Assembly: GCA_900208305.1 (NCBI GenBank)
Contig: OAPG01000007.1
Coordinates: 407,001 to 471,000, forward strand
DNA length: 64,000 bases
Direction of reading: 5' to 3'
Origin: Melanopsichium pennsylvanicum
Taxonomy: Eukaryota; Basidiomycota; Ustilaginomycetes; Ustilaginales
Every line of letters starts with the position of its first letter. Within the stretch, counting starts at the first letter, position 1. Under the pieces are notes generated by a model. It was not told the DNA's origin. It made no database searches and saw only the letters and a list, made by a program, of their open reading frames with translations. Positions 20,265 through 29,942 of the stretch are shown here, piece by piece. The position numbers and the translations under genes are program-made.

Positions 20265-23200
20265 ATGTGCATCCCAAAGTCAAATCACAAGAAGCTAGTC
20301 GATGATTGCTACCCGGCTCCCAAGGCTCTGCCCACTTCCGGTCCCGAGTATCGTCCCAATTCGAATGAGCTTGGTCGACTCACCTACTATGCCGAGAACA
20401 AGCCCGCAAAGCTCACCAAAGTCGGAAACCTCCTCGAGTCCAAAGCTCAAGCCGACGCAAGAGCTGCCAAAGGCTCAGGTCTTGCTGCCGACAAGGGCAA
20501 AGCCGGCTTGATGATCACCCTGGCCATCACAAAGAACCTTCTCACAGAGTGCAAGTCCTCGCTCAACTACTTTATCAAACCCGCCCAATCCATCATCACT
20601 GCTGCTCTCGATGCTGCACAGCCTACACCCGCCCGTCCACGTGACCTCGAAATCAGCTCTCGAGCTGCGAGCTCCTTTTACGCTCTGGCAACCTTTCTCG
20701 ACCCTGCTACTACAACCGTCGACGATGCATTCCAGCACCTTTTGGGATCTTTTGCAGCTATGGCTGTAGAACGCTCCACTAACGCCGATCCTACCCTCGG
20801 CGAAGATGCTGAACAGCGCAACCGCACTCGTCTCATCGGCCTCGGTGCTCTTGCCGGTGCCGTCGCTTCCGACTCGATCTACTCGTCCAATTCCAAGCAC
20901 TTCCTCTCGCTCATCACCCCTGCCCTCGTCGAAAACGCAAAAGCCAACCGTGTTACCCTTGATTGGCTCCGCAGCGAGTCCAAGAAGGCTTCCGAGGGCG
21001 AGCCCAGCTACTCGGAGTTCAACATTTCCAAGAAGCCCCTTGCCATTCGTCGCACTCGTTCCATATCGGCACACGTGGCGGGCGAGAAGGGCCCTTCCTC
21101 CGAAGACGTCATCTCGGCTGCGATCGGCACTCTGCGTGGTCTCCTCCGCCATGCTGATGCCATCCAAGTGCAGAGCGTCGTGCAAAATGTCATCGTCTGG
21201 CTCGACAACAAGTCGGCCCTCACCATTCCCGCGCCTTCCGATGGACGTCACGCTGTCTCGCAGTGGGAAAATACCGATTGGTGTTGCTGGTTGGCAGAGT
21301 CGTTGTGCAGCTGGACCTCGCTCCAGTACCGCTTTGTCGTGCTCGACACCCTGGTCGACCACCTCGTCGAAAACTGCGAGGGCAAAGCTACCACCAAGCA
21401 CGTTTCGCTCATCGAAATGTCTCGCGCCATCCTCACGGGCCAGCTCAGCTTGATCGGCCTGAGCACTTCCGACACTCTAAGCAGCCTCTCCGCGCTTGCT
21501 GTCCGCAGGGTCTACAAGGATACCCGTGATAGCCTGCTGCCCCCTCTGGTCGACTGCATCAGCGGACTCGGAACGCACGTCTACTACGCCGATCAGATCA
21601 ACGACATTGTCGAAGAGATCGCTGCACGTATCGCTGCACTCCAGATGCCCGAATCTGCCTCAGATGCTGCTTCCGTCCAGGCCAACAACCTCGGCTCGGT
21701 TCACCGTGGGCAGCAACAGGACCTCAACAGCCACATCCAACGTCAGCGTCTCGCCAATGCAGGCCCCGAGCAGCGTGACGAGAGTATCCGGGTTCTTCTC
21801 TTCTGCATGCAAGGTGTGCTCCGAGCCACGCATCAATCCAGTGGTGAGATCCACGAGTCTGTGAATGTTAAGCCAAATCCAGGCAGCGCTTCTTCTGGTC
21901 AGCACGCGCGCGGCTCAGAGACCGAGAAGGGCAAGGCAGCTGCTTCTGGCGATGCCAAGATTGGCCTGGCTCACGCAGGCACGCGCAACCGCGTCGCACC
22001 CTCGTCAATTCTGCCTACCGCCAGCTTGCTCGCCTCTTCCAACCACGCCGTGCGTCTTGCGTACGCACAGACTCTCACCGCGCTCTTCAGAGACGAGTTC
22101 GACCGAGAACAGCTCGAGCGTGAAAGTTCCGTCTTCGCCGCCATCCCCATTGAAGAGAAGGTCGGCGACGCTATTGGTGTCCTACACGCCGTTGGTGCTG
22201 CTGTCCACGTCATGTGCCTCAGCAAGAGCCTCTCCCCGACTGCGCAGATTCTGTCCAACCTTGGCAAGTCTCCCTTGGAGCTGCTTCCACAGCTGGACCG
22301 CATCAACGCCGACTCGGGTCGCCCTGGCTCGCTCGCAAGCGGTGTCTCAGGTGCATCCGCCGGCGAATCAACTGCCGCTCTGCCTGTAGACTACGTCGCC
22401 GTGGCACAAGCACTCGAACATCTTGTCACTGCTCTTCCTTGCAGCGCAGCGCTGGCTCTCACGCCCATGCTCATCGCGCTGGACAGGGACGCTGGCAGTC
22501 GACTGGTTGTCAACGGTGCTGCTGTCAACACTGGGCTCGAGAACCAGCGTCGTCTTTCGTCGCGCATGGTCGCTGCTCGTGCACTCGCCAAGCTCGGCGA
22601 GACCTTTGATGCCCCCTCCGTCACTTCCTCGGCTCAGAACGTCTTGGCACAGATCCCATCGCTCGGCGTCGAACCCGGTCCGTCGCCCGTCGGCGGTCTG
22701 ACCCTGCCATCCGAGGTGGTGCCCTTCTCCCTCGTGGGCGGGATCAACGCTGCTGGAGAATCCTCCAACAGTAGCTCTCCTTCCATCGACGGCAACTCTG
22801 TCGTCGATGGCCTTGCCTCGAGCTCAAAGCTTCAAACCGCAACGCGTCTCGACTCAACGGTCCTCAAGCGCTTCTTGGAACGCGACTGGAACGTCAACAT
22901 TGCCGTGGACGAGGCTTTTGCGGGATCCAACCCCTACGCTCAATCCTCCCTTCCTTCTGCCTTGCAACAACCTTCGCGCAGACCGTCTTACACTCCGATG
23001 AACGGATTGGGCGCTGCGTCGTTGGTGAATGGCAGCAACGGCTCTTCCGCATCGGTGAACAGACCTAGCCGACTGAGCATCCAAGTTCCCTCGACTGGCG
23101 TCAACGACCTCCGTGAAGCTCTAGGAACCGCCTCGCCCATCTTGGCACGACACGCAAATGGTTCCAGCCACGACGGAGCTTTGAGCGCTGCCGATCTGGA

Positions 23201-23402
23201 AAATCGCCGTGCACACAGGAGGGAGTCGCGTCTTGGACCTGCGCTGGGTGTTTCCAACGGCAGCAATGGGAAGAGTGCCGTCGCTATCCTCGACTCGTTG
23301 AAGGTGGGTGAAGACGAGGACGCTTCCAAGCTAGGCCCGGACAGCTCGTTGTCGGCGATCAAGGGAAGCAATGCGGCTGTGGTGCCTCCTTACGCTTTGT
23401 AA
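20265..23402 (+). CDS. EFR3: EFR3-family plasma-membrane anchor of the Stt4 PI 4-kinase complex
   Basis: EFR3 is a peripheral plasma-membrane scaffold that, with Ypp1/TTC7, recruits the phosphatidylinositol 4-kinase Stt4. The 1045-residue frame opens MCIPKSNHKKLVDDCYP and continues with NSNELGRLTYYAENKPAKLTKVG, the conserved EFR3 N-terminus. The early basic residues and Cys2 could serve membrane attachment through lipid contact or acylation (inference). Residues 70-450 look like alpha-helical HEAT/ARM-type repeats. The second half is Ser/Gly/Asn-rich and ends with short conserved patches such as LKRFLERDWNVNIAVDEAFAG. Codon usage is strongly C-ending, which explains long spurious frames on the other strand. 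The start ATG lies 265 bases into a pyrimidine-rich leader block. Confidence 0.87.
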   Translation: MCIPKSNHKKLVDDCYPAPKALPTSGPEYRPNSNELGRLTYYAENKPAKLTKVGNLLESKAQADARAAKGSGLAADKGKAGLMITLAITKNLLTECKSSLNYFIKPAQSIITAALDAAQPTPARPRDLEISSRAASSFYALATFLDPATTTVDDAFQHLLGSFAAMAVERSTNADPTLGEDAEQRNRTRLIGLGALAGAVASDSIYSSNSKHFLSLITPALVENAKANRVTLDWLRSESKKASEGEPSYSEFNISKKPLAIRRTRSISAHVAGEKGPSSEDVISAAIGTLRGLLRHADAIQVQSVVQNVIVWLDNKSALTIPAPSDGRHAVSQWENTDWCCWLAESLCSWTSLQYRFVVLDTLVDHLVENCEGKATTKHVSLIEMSRAILTGQLSLIGLSTSDTLSSLSALAVRRVYKDTRDSLLPPLVDCISGLGTHVYYADQINDIVEEIAARIAALQMPESASDAASVQANNLGSVHRGQQQDLNSHIQRQRLANAGPEQRDESIRVLLFCMQGVLRATHQSSGEIHESVNVKPNPGSASSGQHARGSETEKGKAAASGDAKIGLAHAGTRNRVAPSSILPTASLLASSNHAVRLAYAQTLTALFRDEFDREQLERESSVFAAIPIEEKVGDAIGVLHAVGAAVHVMCLSKSLSPTAQILSNLGKSPLELLPQLDRINADSGRPGSLASGVSGASAGESTAALPVDYVAVAQALEHLVTALPCSAALALTPMLIALDRDAGSRLVVNGAAVNTGLENQRRLSSRMVAARALAKLGETFDAPSVTSSAQNVLAQIPSLGVEPGPSPVGGLTLPSEVVPFSLVGGINAAGESSNSSSPSIDGNSVVDGLASSSKLQTATRLDSTVLKRFLERDWNVNIAVDEAFAGSNPYAQSSLPSALQQPSRRPSYTPMNGLGAASLVNGSNGSSASVNRPSRLSIQVPSTGVNDLREALGTASPILARHANGSSHDGALSAADLENRRAHRRESRLGPALGVSNGSNGKSAVAILDSLKVGEDEDASKLGPDSSLSAIKGSNAAVVPPYAL

Positions 23403-23553
23403 GCGTTCGAGCTAAGGTCCGACACTGTGAATTTGATTCTTCGAGGTCTCGATAGTCTGCTGCTGGCTGCCGTATGCCTGTGCGAGGCTAATACACATTC
23501 GTTTGTTTCGCTGTCCAAGCTCTAGTCTTGTTTGTAGTGCTTTGACACACACA

Positions 23554-23610
<57 letters not shown>

Positions 23611-24622
23611 TTGCATGCGACCTTGCCGCGTCGTTGTGTTTGGTCTAATAATTGGATTCTCGTTCTTCACAACATTCACTCTGCGTGAGGTGATGCGGGT
23701 TTGAAGATTACGATTGAATGACTGTGAATTCAATGTGATTGCGAAACTGACATGTAAGATCAGTGCTGGAAGTGATCTAACAATTATGAATTTTAGCGAT
23801 TTGAGTGGCTCGCGTCTGAGGAAAGCAAAAATGGACGCAGACGTTTAGTGTTAGGGCCACGGCTCAACCTGTACTTGTCGTGCAAAACCGATTTTCTCCT
23901 CCTCGTCATATACCCTTCAAGACCGCATACTATAAATCTGCATTGAGATGTGTCTGGTGCCACCTTTACCTTTCGTCGGCCCCGAAAGGGGCTCGACATA
24001 TGATCTAACAAATAAACGATACAGAGAAGATTAGCATTGTTCTCAGAAAATGGATGACAATCTTGATCAGAAGAGAAGCTTTCTTCGGAAAGCAACTATG
24101 TTTTTGCTTCCATCTGGCATCAGCAGAACCTATAAATGGGTCTAATGAGATTTGATGGGTTGCGATGGTGTGAGTGCAGATTCTGGAGCATGAGACGCGC
24201 TGAAACACTTCGGCCATTTTTCAAATTTTGTCCACATCTGAACTTTTCGATCTCACACCACTCAAGATGACTTTCTATGCTGCCAATGTGACGCGTTACT
24301 TTTTCGGAAACTTGAGGTTTGGTAGGCGTCAGGTCAGCCAGGTGTGTGCTGCATTTGCATCTCATCGCAACGCACCCGCATTGCGTCTGTGCGTGTGAGT
24401 GAGTGAGTGAATAAATTAATGTATGTGTTAGCTCAAAGTGGAATATCTGGTTCGAGCGCAGGTGTCGCTGGCTATTCTTTTGCTTTAATCATCACAAACT
24501 CAACCCTTTTCTTCATCCGAGCCTATCACATCATCATCATCATTATCAACAGGTATCTTCCCTCTTCAGTCATTCTTCGAAGTCCGACCCACCGATAGTC
24601 AAAGTTGAAGCATCACCACACA
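23402..24622. other. Intergenic region carrying a microsatellite and a U6 gene
   Basis: Downstream of EFR3 is a (CT)n tract (about 23549-23597) running into (CG)n (23598-23610). Apart from the U6 snRNA gene listed below I see no gene. A TATAAAT box lies at 23931-23937. The final 200 bases before 24623 contain TCATCATCATCAT and CT-rich leader sequence. Confidence 0.5.
23975..24105 (+). ncRNA. U6: U6 spliceosomal snRNA gene
   Basis: The block ATACAGAGAAGATTAGCA (24019-24036) carries the invariant U6 ACAGAGA box, which pairs with the 5' splice site, and the AGATTAGCA segment that pairs with U4 and forms U2/U6 helix I. Upstream, GTCGGCCCC-GAAA-GGGGCTCGAC (23975-23997) makes the expected 5' stem-loop with a GNRA tetraloop, followed by ACATAT as in other U6 RNAs. 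ACAGAGA begins at nucleotide 47, close to the usual position. Downstream, ATTGT pairs with ACAAT to close an internal stem-loop that keeps GGATGAC. A GCTTTC-TTCG-GAAAGC hairpin precedes T5 at 24101-24105, a Pol III terminator. The TATA box at 23931 is about 44 bp upstream, a little far for Pol III. The 3' half is divergent, so a U6-derived pseudogene is the alternative. Confidence 0.82.
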
Positions 24623-26034
24623 ATGGTTCGCCTTTCTTTCACGCCGCTGGCACTCGCAGCCATAGCCGCCGCTGGATCAGTGTCAGCCAAGACGAGCCTC
24701 TATCTCTCGCCCGCACACAACCTCGCAGCTCCCATTGGTATCAACGCAGAGGAGGCACATCGTATCCTTTCGCATCACATCAAGATTGTCGCTGCAGACT
24801 CGGATGGCTCGCCCATTTGGGCGCATGTGTTGAACCAAGCCAAGGCGGATGATGTGCAGGTTGATCAACGGGCTATGGTCGAGAGGCTGTTCGATGGTCA
24901 CCAGGATGAGGAGAACAGGTTGCTTGTGCTGATGCATGGCACAGCGCACAATGGTAAGTAGCGCAGCCTCATTGTGAACAAAATGCTGCAAGCAACTTGA
25001 CATCTAACATCAATTCTGCTACCTATCGCTCTGACTTCTCAGATCTGATCCCGAACGGTATTCAAGCAACGCACACCATCAACAGTGCACCCAGCTCAAA
25101 ATCCTTTGATGCGCTTTTTGATAGCTACCTTTCCAGCCTTTCGTACACGCTAAAGTCGTCTGAATCTGCGCTCTCCCACCTCACTGGAGCTTTTGTGGAC
25201 GGATTCAGCGCGAGCGTTGAGTGGCTCACATCCAAATCTGAGGTCACCGCTGCCAGGTGGTCAAAGGAAGCAGCGTCGTTCAAGTCTCCTGCGTTTGTCA
25301 AGCTCGAAGAAGAGTTGCGATCGGTTGAAGCCCTGTTGGCCAAGTTAGAGAGTGACAAGCAGGAGGATCTTTCGATGCAACCTTTGCGTTTTTCGGGTCT
25401 TCAGAATGTCGAGAGTCGCTACGGTGCCGATAGTGAAGAGTTTGCCAAGGCCAAGGAGATGGTTCGTTGTGCAGTTGAGCAAGCTACCAAAGTATTTCAA
25501 GCTCGATCCCAAGAACATGGACGCCCTGCATCGGTGGCATTCGTCATCACTGACGATGCTGAAGCATCTCATTTGATCAAGCGCTCTTCATCGGACCTGC
25601 TCCGACCTTTCTTCAAACGCGCTTCCACCGTTATTCGCCCCAACAACACCACCACCAACAGCAACAACAACCTTGCCTCTTCCAAACCCAAACCACTGCC
25701 CAAGAACCTTGCGCGTACGTGCTTCACTTCGGCGTCTGATCTGGAGAAGGCAACCAACTCTTGCTCCGGTCACGGCAAGGCGGTCAAGACATCGAGGGGT
25801 GGAAAGCCATGCTACCGATGCCAGTGCCAAGCGACCGAGGTGCGTAAAGGCAAAAAGGTGTACTGGGCGGGAGCCGCTTGTGAGAAGAAGGATGTCAGCA
25901 CCGAGTTTATCTTGCTGGCGTCGAGCGTGGTGTTGTTGGTGCTGATCAGTATGGGCAGTGTATACTTTTTGTATGCGCAGGGAAGCGAGGAGCTGCCTGG
26001 TACTCTGGCTAGCGTTACAATCAGTCTCAAGTAA
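24623..26034 (+). CDS. Vps3844-type (DUF3844) type I membrane protein, two exons
   Basis: Exons are 24623-24953 and 25043-26034, with an 89-bp phase-1 intron (GTAAGT ... TCTCAG). Splicing restores Asp at the junction and gives 440 residues. Residues 1-22 form a signal peptide (ending SVSA). The luminal part is weakly conserved, with acidic and coiled-coil-like stretches. A Cys-rich module near residues 345-390 (CFTS, NSCSGHGKAV, CYRCQCQ, GAACEKKD) leads into one transmembrane span (about 398-418) and a short tail. This C-terminal arrangement is the signature of the fungal DUF3844 / Vps3844 family, linked to vacuolar sorting and the ER/Golgi. An in-frame TTG codon lies 18 nt before the ATG but is not needed. 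Confidence 0.82.
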
Positions 26035-26882
26035 GAGTGAGGACTTTGAACTGCTCGGTCAAGTGAAAATCGAATGCGGTTTATCTCGATCAGTGATTCA
26101 TGGTACATTTGGTTCTCGATTATACAAAGCTGGATCCGTTGCACAATACATTCACATTCGTTGGAATTGACCCGTGTGTGCCAGCATTCAGTGCTGTCCC
26201 TGATTGTGAAACAAAAAAGGGAACGGAGAACAACGATGCAGAGCGTTTTCAAGTCTTGTCAATTTAATGAGGCTGGCATCTGTGCTGAGTGAACACCGCC
26301 ATCGTGTTCACAAAGTACAGCACAGTCAGCCTGTTGATCATAGAAGCACAATATCGAGAATCGGGTAAGTCAAAGGGAAAGCGATCAACGCTGACCTTTA
26401 GTTTTTGGATTCGGACTCGGCTAGATCTTTTGGCGCTGAGTTGCGAAGTGTGTGTGTGTGGATGGATGGATGGGTTTCGCCTTTTTTGGACCCTGAAATA
26501 CGAGAATTTGCGTTCGGACCACTTCATCCCTCAATGCCTTTCTACTTGTGTCATTTCATCTATTCCATCTAGCTTAGCTTGCTACTCGTTGTCTCTCAGC
26601 TTCAACATCTCGCACTAACCCGCGTGTCTACTTGATAGCTTCGAATGACTTCTGCTCCATGCAGAGCCATGAAGCCGTGTACAGCCAAACAAGTCACCGG
26701 CATGTAAATCATGCTTGCCCTTTGGCAGACGCAGACGACATCATCCAAACGCGTAGCCTCGGTGTGCATACAAGTATCGCCGAGAATCACTTCGACATCT
26801 TCCTGACTCCAAACTTGCCTGCTCGAACAGCTACCCTCACAGCTACACTACTGCAACTTCACCGGGTCAGAACCCATACATC
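26035..26882. other. Intergenic DNA, 0.85 kb
   Basis: No gene seen. It contains the 3' flank of the DUF3844 gene, a (GT)n(GGAT)n run near 26447-26471 and, before 26883, a C/A-rich segment likely to be the leader of the kinase gene. Confidence 0.5.
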
Positions 26883-29381
26883 ATGGCATCGTCGCATCGT
26901 CCGTCACCTCTGAGAGCCTCAGATGCAACCTGGCTTAGCTCCTCCACCATCGTCTCTGAGCCTTCATCGTCATCTTGCGGCCAACGAGCCTCTTCAAGCC
27001 TCGATCTGGTTCCAGCACCTCGTGCAAGTGATCTTCAGATCGTCCTTCGAACCAGAGACCACGCAGCGTACTATGATCCCTCTAACAATGAGCTCTCTCT
27101 TCAAACACGTGCTTCTTCGCGCTCGCTCGATGCCTCCGCATCCGAACCTACCTCACCCGATGCCACCCTCATCCATCATCGCACTTCCAATCCCTCGCGC
27201 GCCTCTCAAAGCCTGCTGCAGCGCTTCACAACATCACCAAGCATCCCCAAGGCCTCGCGCAATCCAATCTGTCCTACCTGTGCACGTCCTTGGCCGCTAG
27301 CCAACGCAAATCACCTGGACTCGCACTTTGACACGCGGTTTCAACCTTCCACTTCCGACCGCGAAGATCCCTCTTTCATCGCTCCTAACTACTTTCGCCT
27401 CCTCGCTCAGGCCACCTCCAATACCGCTGCTTTCACTCGTCCCGCCACACCCCGCTTCAGCAACGGCAACCGCTTCGAATCAGCCTCGGGCAATTCCACA
27501 CCCGTTCCTCCATCTCGCTCCTCTTCCCCCTTGTCTGAATCAGAGCCCATCCATCCAAGCACCTCGGCGCAAGGCTACTATTCGCGCTTCTTTGTTGAAC
27601 TCAAACGTCTGGGTCGAGGTGCTCGCGGTCAAGTGTTTCTCTGTCAGCACGTTCTCAATGGCAACAAGCTCGGCAAGTACGCAATCAAAAAAATCCCAGT
27701 GGGTGATCACGCTCAGAGCTTATTGCAGAGTTTGAACGAGGTACATCTTATGGAGACGCTGCATCATCCGCATTTGATTCACTATCAACATGCTTGGATC
27801 GAAAGGTGTCAACTCAGTGCGTTTGGACCAGAAGTGCCCACTCTGTTTGTACTCATGATGGCTGCGAATGGAGGTAGCTTAGCTGATTGGATCAGTGCCA
27901 GGACCGGCGATGCAAGTGCGAATATCGATGCGAGAGATTCGCTCAGAGCATCCGGGGATACCAGCACGAAGATCAACGGCAAACGAGGCTCGAGTCAAGG
28001 TGATGGTGGGGATGGTCTCTATGATGGAGCTGGTCAAGAAATGAGCAGTGTCGGCAATCCAGAAGAACGACGCAAAATCGAACGGTTGAAGGCAGCATTA
28101 CGTCAACGCCGTGCAAAACGCAGCACAGCAACAACAACAACAACAACAACAACAACGCCTTCCTCCAATCTACCTCAAATACGTGGATCACCCAACATTG
28201 ATATCGAGGTGGGAGTCCATCTGCTAAAGACAGAAGAAATCCATTCGCTCTTGTTCGACATGACCTCGGGTCTATCCTTCTTGCACACCCGTGGAATCCT
28301 TCACTTGGACATCAAACCTGGCAACGTTCTGTTGCATTGGGACGAAGACTCGCTTATCCCTCGAGCGCTTCTTTCCGATTTTGGCTCGTCGCTTTTCTTA
28401 CACGACATTTATTCGAGAATCAGAAGCGGTCATACGGGCACTATGGAGTATATGAGTCCAGAAACCATCTTGACCGATCCCACCACGGGAAGGTTGAGCG
28501 AGTTGAGCAGTAAAGCGGATATTTGGAGTTTAGGAGTGGTGCTGCATTTGTTGGTTTTCTTTCGATTGCCGTTTTGCGAGACAGAGGATTTGGACAAGTT
28601 GAAGCAAGAGATGCGCAAGTATCCAGGATTCAGAACGGATCGGAACAGTGATGCAGGTGGTGATAATGATGATGCGGACAAGGTGAGAGGGAGGAGGAGG
28701 AAAGGAAGTGGGGACGAGGTTTTGCTAGGTTTACTTGAAAGCATGTTGCAGGTGGATCCGATCAAGAGGCCGACTTGTGAAGAAATATTGCATATTTTGA
28801 GTGTGGAACGGGATAAGAGAATGAGGAAAGGAGGTGGTGGTGATTATAAAGAAAAGTTCCAACGACAACGACGTGCAAAGCGAGACAAACGTCGGCAACC
28901 ACAAGGCATTAAAGATAGTCATGATGATGATGATGATGATGTTGATGGAGGGGTTTCGCTAGCTTTATATCGTCCATCTGCGCTTCCTCCTTTACCCCGT
29001 TTGGACGATGAGGAAGAAGAAGAAGAAGAAGAAAAAGAAGAAGCAACGATTAAGAATCGAGCGAGTTGGATCGTTATCAACCTGTTGGATTTCATTCCAT
29101 CACAAACAGTCGACATAGCTTTGGCCGTGCTAAAGTGTCTTTCACCCAAACTTGTCCTGCATATCTTTCCCCCTCAGCGATGGACAAGGCGAGCAACGGC
29201 GGATGATGATGGTGGTGGTGGTGGTGCGGTCGCCTTGTCATCAGATACAGTATCCACACTGATCCTGGTACTGGCATTGATCGATCTATCAGCACATAGC
29301 AGGATTGTCAAGGTGGCTTGTTGGGGGGGTCACTTTGTTGTCCTTTTCATGTACGTTTATGTGGCTGTAGGTTCCACGTGA
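26883..29381 (+). CDS. IKS1: IKS1-like Ser/Thr protein kinase
   Basis: An 832-residue kinase. The N-terminal 230 residues are Ser/Pro-rich and include CPTCARPWP, a short Cys pair typical of IKS kinases. The catalytic domain runs from FFVELKRLGRGARGQVFL (Gly-rich loop, about residue 237) through YAIKKIPVGD (ATP Lys about 267), LHLDIKPGNVLL (catalytic loop, about 474), LLSDFGSSLFL (DFG, about 500) and EYMSPET (APE-equivalent, about 522). HHPHLIHYQHAWIE and FGPEVPTLFVLM are also family-specific. A roughly 100-residue insert with poly-Thr (28130-28157) interrupts the lobes, as in other fungal IKS proteins. After the kinase come basic, poly-Asp and poly-Glu runs and a hydrophobic C-terminal segment that could be a tail anchor. 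The physiological substrate is unknown; the yeast gene was named for interaction with Ira1. Confidence 0.78.
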   Translation: MASSHRPSPLRASDATWLSSSTIVSEPSSSSCGQRASSSLDLVPAPRASDLQIVLRTRDHAAYYDPSNNELSLQTRASSRSLDASASEPTSPDATLIHHRTSNPSRASQSLLQRFTTSPSIPKASRNPICPTCARPWPLANANHLDSHFDTRFQPSTSDREDPSFIAPNYFRLLAQATSNTAAFTRPATPRFSNGNRFESASGNSTPVPPSRSSSPLSESEPIHPSTSAQGYYSRFFVELKRLGRGARGQVFLCQHVLNGNKLGKYAIKKIPVGDHAQSLLQSLNEVHLMETLHHPHLIHYQHAWIERCQLSAFGPEVPTLFVLMMAANGGSLADWISARTGDASANIDARDSLRASGDTSTKINGKRGSSQGDGGDGLYDGAGQEMSSVGNPEERRKIERLKAALRQRRAKRSTATTTTTTTTTPSSNLPQIRGSPNIDIEVGVHLLKTEEIHSLLFDMTSGLSFLHTRGILHLDIKPGNVLLHWDEDSLIPRALLSDFGSSLFLHDIYSRIRSGHTGTMEYMSPETILTDPTTGRLSELSSKADIWSLGVVLHLLVFFRLPFCETEDLDKLKQEMRKYPGFRTDRNSDAGGDNDDADKVRGRRRKGSGDEVLLGLLESMLQVDPIKRPTCEEILHILSVERDKRMRKGGGGDYKEKFQRQRRAKRDKRRQPQGIKDSHDDDDDDVDGGVSLALYRPSALPPLPRLDDEEEEEEEEKEEATIKNRASWIVINLLDFIPSQTVDIALAVLKCLSPKLVLHIFPPQRWTRRATADDDGGGGGAVALSSDTVSTLILVLALIDLSAHSRIVKVACWGGHFVVLFMYVYVAVGST

Positions 29382-29942
29382 TGCAAACATTTGGATGACT
29401 TTGAAAAAAAAAAAAAAGGGTAACGAAAGGTTCCGTTGATTTTTGGTGCAAGCCGAGTTTCGGAACGAGGTTCTTTGCTTATGAGCTTCTTTTAAAGACA
29501 TTATCATTGTTATTGTGTGTATATGTTTGTATGTGAATGTGTGTCTAGGAGAAGAAAAACCGATGGCGACTGGCCTGATTGTCATGCATGCAAAAGATGG
29601 AGGGAAGGGAAGAATGACAATTAGGATTTTCAAGAACGCAGAAAATAATGGTTGGGTTGATAGTTATGGTGTAATTTGTGCATGTAAAAAGCCATGCTAT
29701 GAACGCTACAGTAAATTGGCTAGTTAATGTTGGTTATAATTTTGGGTCTTCTCTCCTACTTGTCCTCCTGATTTCCTCTTTTCGCTTGACCTTGTCATCC
29801 TCTTTTATGCGTAATGATTCTCTGTTTCATCTTTCAACATGTACCATCACTACCATTCCCCTCGTTTGTTATCATTACTTACCTTTCATTTGATTTTTTT
29901 TTTTTGGAATTTATTAATATCTCTTCCCCTTCCCTTCTTTTT
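29382..29942. other. Convergent intergenic spacer
   Basis: Lies between the stop codons of the kinase gene and the BCD1 gene. It is A/T-rich with T10-type and A13-type homopolymers (29403-29417, 29894-29905) and shows nothing coding. Confidence 0.55.

Noticed and set aside
20475..21401. 308-codon minus-strand frame over EFR3
   Set aside because: Shadow of the EFR3 reading frame caused by strong third-position C bias; it has no domain.
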